From DASWOJ01 sp036398775 (GTDB lineage Bacteria; Pseudomonadota; Alphaproteobacteria; Acetobacterales; Acetobacteraceae), in assembly GCA_036398775.1 (NCBI GenBank), contig DASWOJ010000061.1:1-7968 (forward strand): a stretch of DNA of 7,968 nucleotides, written 5' to 3'. The notes under the pieces are model-generated. The model did no database searches and was not told the DNA's origin. It saw only the letters and a program-made list of their open reading frames with translations. Positions 6,866 through 7,968 of the stretch are shown here, piece by piece. Position 1 is the first letter of the stretch. Every line of letters begins with the position of its first letter. The translations under genes were made by a program, and so were the position numbers.

Positions 6866-7765
6866 TCAGTCCGTGACGGCGGCGTGCCGGGGCGTGAAGG
6901 CGGCGTGCCGGGCCAGCAGGCGCTGGGCCTGCTGCAGGTGCGGCATGTCCAGCATGCTGCCATCCAGCCCGACTGCGCCCGCGTCCGGCGCCGCCTCGAA
7001 CGCCGCGACGACCCGGCGGGCATGGGCCACCGCCGCCTCGGACGGCATGAAGGCGGCATTGATCGGCTCGACCTGGTCGGGATGGATGGCGATGCGGCCG
7101 GTAAACCCCTCCGCGGCAGCCGCGGCGCAGGACGTCCGCAGCCCCGGCGTGTCGCGGAAGTCGGCATACAGCGTTTCCACCGGCTCCACCGCCGCCGCCC
7201 GCGCCGCCATCAGGCATAGGGAACGCACCATGCGGTAGGTAGAGGCCCAGCCGCCCGCCGCGTCCTGGTTGGTGCTGGCGCCCAGCGCGGTGCTGAGATC
7301 CTCGGCGCCCCAGGTCAGGCCATACAGCCGCGGCAACGGCGTGCCGGCATAGGCGCCCAGGGCGAAGGGCGCGCGGGCGGTCTCGGTCGCCACCGGCAGG
7401 ATGCGTATGGCCCGGCGCACCCCGTCCCGGCGTTCCAGCACGTCCAGGCAGTGGCTCAGGCGCAGCACGTCCGCCGGGCCGTCCACCTTGGGGACCACGA
7501 TCCCGTCCGGCGCGGCGCGCACGACGGCGGCCAAGTCGTCCAGCCCGCCCCCGTCCAGCGGGTTGATGCGGACCCACAGCTCCGGCGCACGGTCCCCGGC
7601 GCGGGCGGCCAGCGCCTCCGCCACCATTCCCTGCGCCAGCGGCTTGCGGGCCGGGGCGACGGCATCCTCCAGGTCCAGGATGAGCGCGTCCGCCCCGGAG
7701 GCCAGGCCGCGCGCCAGCTTGCGCTCGCTGTCGCCGGGCACGAACAGGAAGGAGCGCAGCGTCAT
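6866..7765 (-). CDS. CitE-like HpcH/HpaI-family acyl-CoA lyase, probable citramalyl-/malyl-CoA lyase type
   Basis: TIM-barrel, Mg2+-dependent lyase of 299 residues, typical for stand-alone CitE-like enzymes that split beta-hydroxyacyl-CoAs such as (S)-citramalyl-CoA (to acetyl-CoA and pyruvate) or malyl-CoA. Visible motifs: RSFLFVPGDSERK (4-16), LILDLEDAV (28-36), Arg66 in WVRINP, VVPKVDG (90-96), metal ligand Glu128 in ATETA, second metal ligand Asp156 in WGAEDLS, GRIAIHPDQV (223-232), and the C-terminal lid DGSMLDMPHLQQAQRLL (268-284). No citrate lyase alpha (CitF) or acyl carrier (CitD) gene is seen, so it is not part of a citrate lyase complex. Its ATG overlaps the MaoC gene stop (ATGA), and the CoA-transferase starts 4 nt after its own stop: one operon. 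The last 14 residues are a repeat, RHAAFTP-RHAAVTD, encoded by a 21-bp duplication. Confidence 0.92.
   Translation of the reverse strand: MTLRSFLFVPGDSERKLARGLASGADALILDLEDAVAPARKPLAQGMVAEALAARAGDRAPELWVRINPLDGGGLDDLAAVVRAAPDGIVVPKVDGPADVLRLSHCLDVLERRDGVRRAIRILPVATETARAPFALGAYAGTPLPRLYGLTWGAEDLSTALGASTNQDAAGGWASTYRMVRSLCLMAARAAAVEPVETLYADFRDTPGLRTSCAAAAAEGFTGRIAIHPDQVEPINAAFMPSEAAVAHARRVVAAFEAAPDAGAVGLDGSMLDMPHLQQAQRLLARHAAFTPRHAAVTD
6878..6912. repeat. 14-bp direct repeat with 21-bp period at the 3' end of the lyase gene
   Basis: GGCGGCGTGCCGGG is present at 6878-6891 and again, identical, at 6899-6912. The 21-bp offset keeps frame and encodes the paired heptapeptides RHAAFTP and RHAAVTD at the extreme C-terminus of the CitE-like lyase. 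It looks like a small in-frame slippage duplication beyond the conserved domain. Confidence 0.8.
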
Positions 7766-7968
7766 GCCTGCGGCCGCCGGAGCTGCAATCCCGACCGCTT
7801 GCAGTGCGCGACCAGCTCGTTGCGCTGGTTGTAGGCGCGGTGCAGGAAGGTGACGATCCCCGCATTGGGCCGCGACTTCGACGCCCGCAGCTCGACCACC
7901 TCCGTCTCGATCCGCAGGGTGTCGCCGTGGAACACCGGCTTGGGGAAGCGCACCTCGTCCCAGCCCAG
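7762..7968 (-). CDS. MaoC-family (hot-dog) acyl-CoA hydratase, 3' end only
   Basis: The last 68 codons of a gene that runs off the right edge; its first residues in the window are LGWDEV. The segment RFPKPVFHGDTLRIETEV followed by SKSRPNAGIVTFLHRAYNQ and a basic end is characteristic of single-domain MaoC hydratases of the itaconyl-CoA/mesaconyl-CoA hydratase type, which add water to an unsaturated acyl-CoA. The usual D-x4-H catalytic motif lies in the N-terminal half, outside the window, so it cannot be checked. An internal GTG at 7951-7953 could be mistaken for a start, but the reading frame and homology continue through it. The stop overlaps the lyase ATG (ATGA), showing that this is the upstream gene of the same operon. 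Confidence 0.88.
   Translation of the reverse strand: MGWDEVRFPKPVFHGDTLRIETEVVELRASKSRPNAGIVTFLHRAYNQRNELVAHCKRSGLQLRRPQA

Noticed and set aside
6862..7167. N-terminal extension of the CoA-transferase reading frame up to 7167
   Set aside because: The extra 102 codons overlap the lyase gene in another frame and give a P/R/S-rich sequence without similarity to the family; the ATG at 6861 begins the conserved N-terminus.
6866..7765. Citrate lyase beta subunit (citE) of a citrate fermentation operon
   Set aside because: No CitD, CitF, CitC or CitX genes nearby; the MaoC and CoA-transferase neighbours point to an acyl-CoA lyase acting on free CoA thioesters.

Overview
The window is GC-rich (strong G/C bias at third codon positions), has no RNA genes, IS elements or CRISPR, and carries seven genes. 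It looks like the chromosome of a high-GC proteobacterium. The substrate-binding protein, MetX-like hydrolase and acyl-CoA catabolic genes would suit an alphaproteobacterium such as an Acetobacteraceae/Roseomonas-type organism, or a Burkholderiales. That placement is an inference from protein style, not from a marker gene.

Left part, + strand: a 14-helix-type DHA2 multidrug MFS transporter (224-1699), then an orphan periplasmic amino-acid-type solute-binding protein (1837-2625) with no permease or ATPase beside it. A perfect 10-bp hairpin (2713-2738) sits in the convergent gap before the next gene.

Middle, - strand: an exported MetX-like alpha/beta hydrolase (about 2802-3860), a 321-339-bp gap with no recognisable gene but a short hairpin and direct repeats (the size depends on which hydrolase start is used), and an acyl-CoA dehydrogenase (4200-5366). 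The dehydrogenase lacks the usual C-terminal catalytic Glu and instead carries a Glu at the isovaleryl-CoA-dehydrogenase position. An AT-rich palindrome lies just upstream of it.

Right part, - strand: a tightly packed operon entering from beyond the right edge: MaoC-type hydratase (3' end only), CitE-like acyl-CoA lyase (ATGA overlap) and an acetyl-CoA hydrolase/CoA-transferase family protein (4-nt gap). Hydratase, CitE-like lyase and this type of CoA-transferase are the three activities of bacterial itaconate degradation (itaconate -> itaconyl-CoA -> citramalyl-CoA -> pyruvate + acetyl-CoA), known as ict/ich/ccl in Pseudomonas aeruginosa and ripABC in Yersinia pestis. The most economical reading is a catabolic module for itaconate or a related C5 dicarboxylate, with the acyl-CoA dehydrogenase as a possible accessory. 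The substrate is inferred from gene content and not shown by the sequence.
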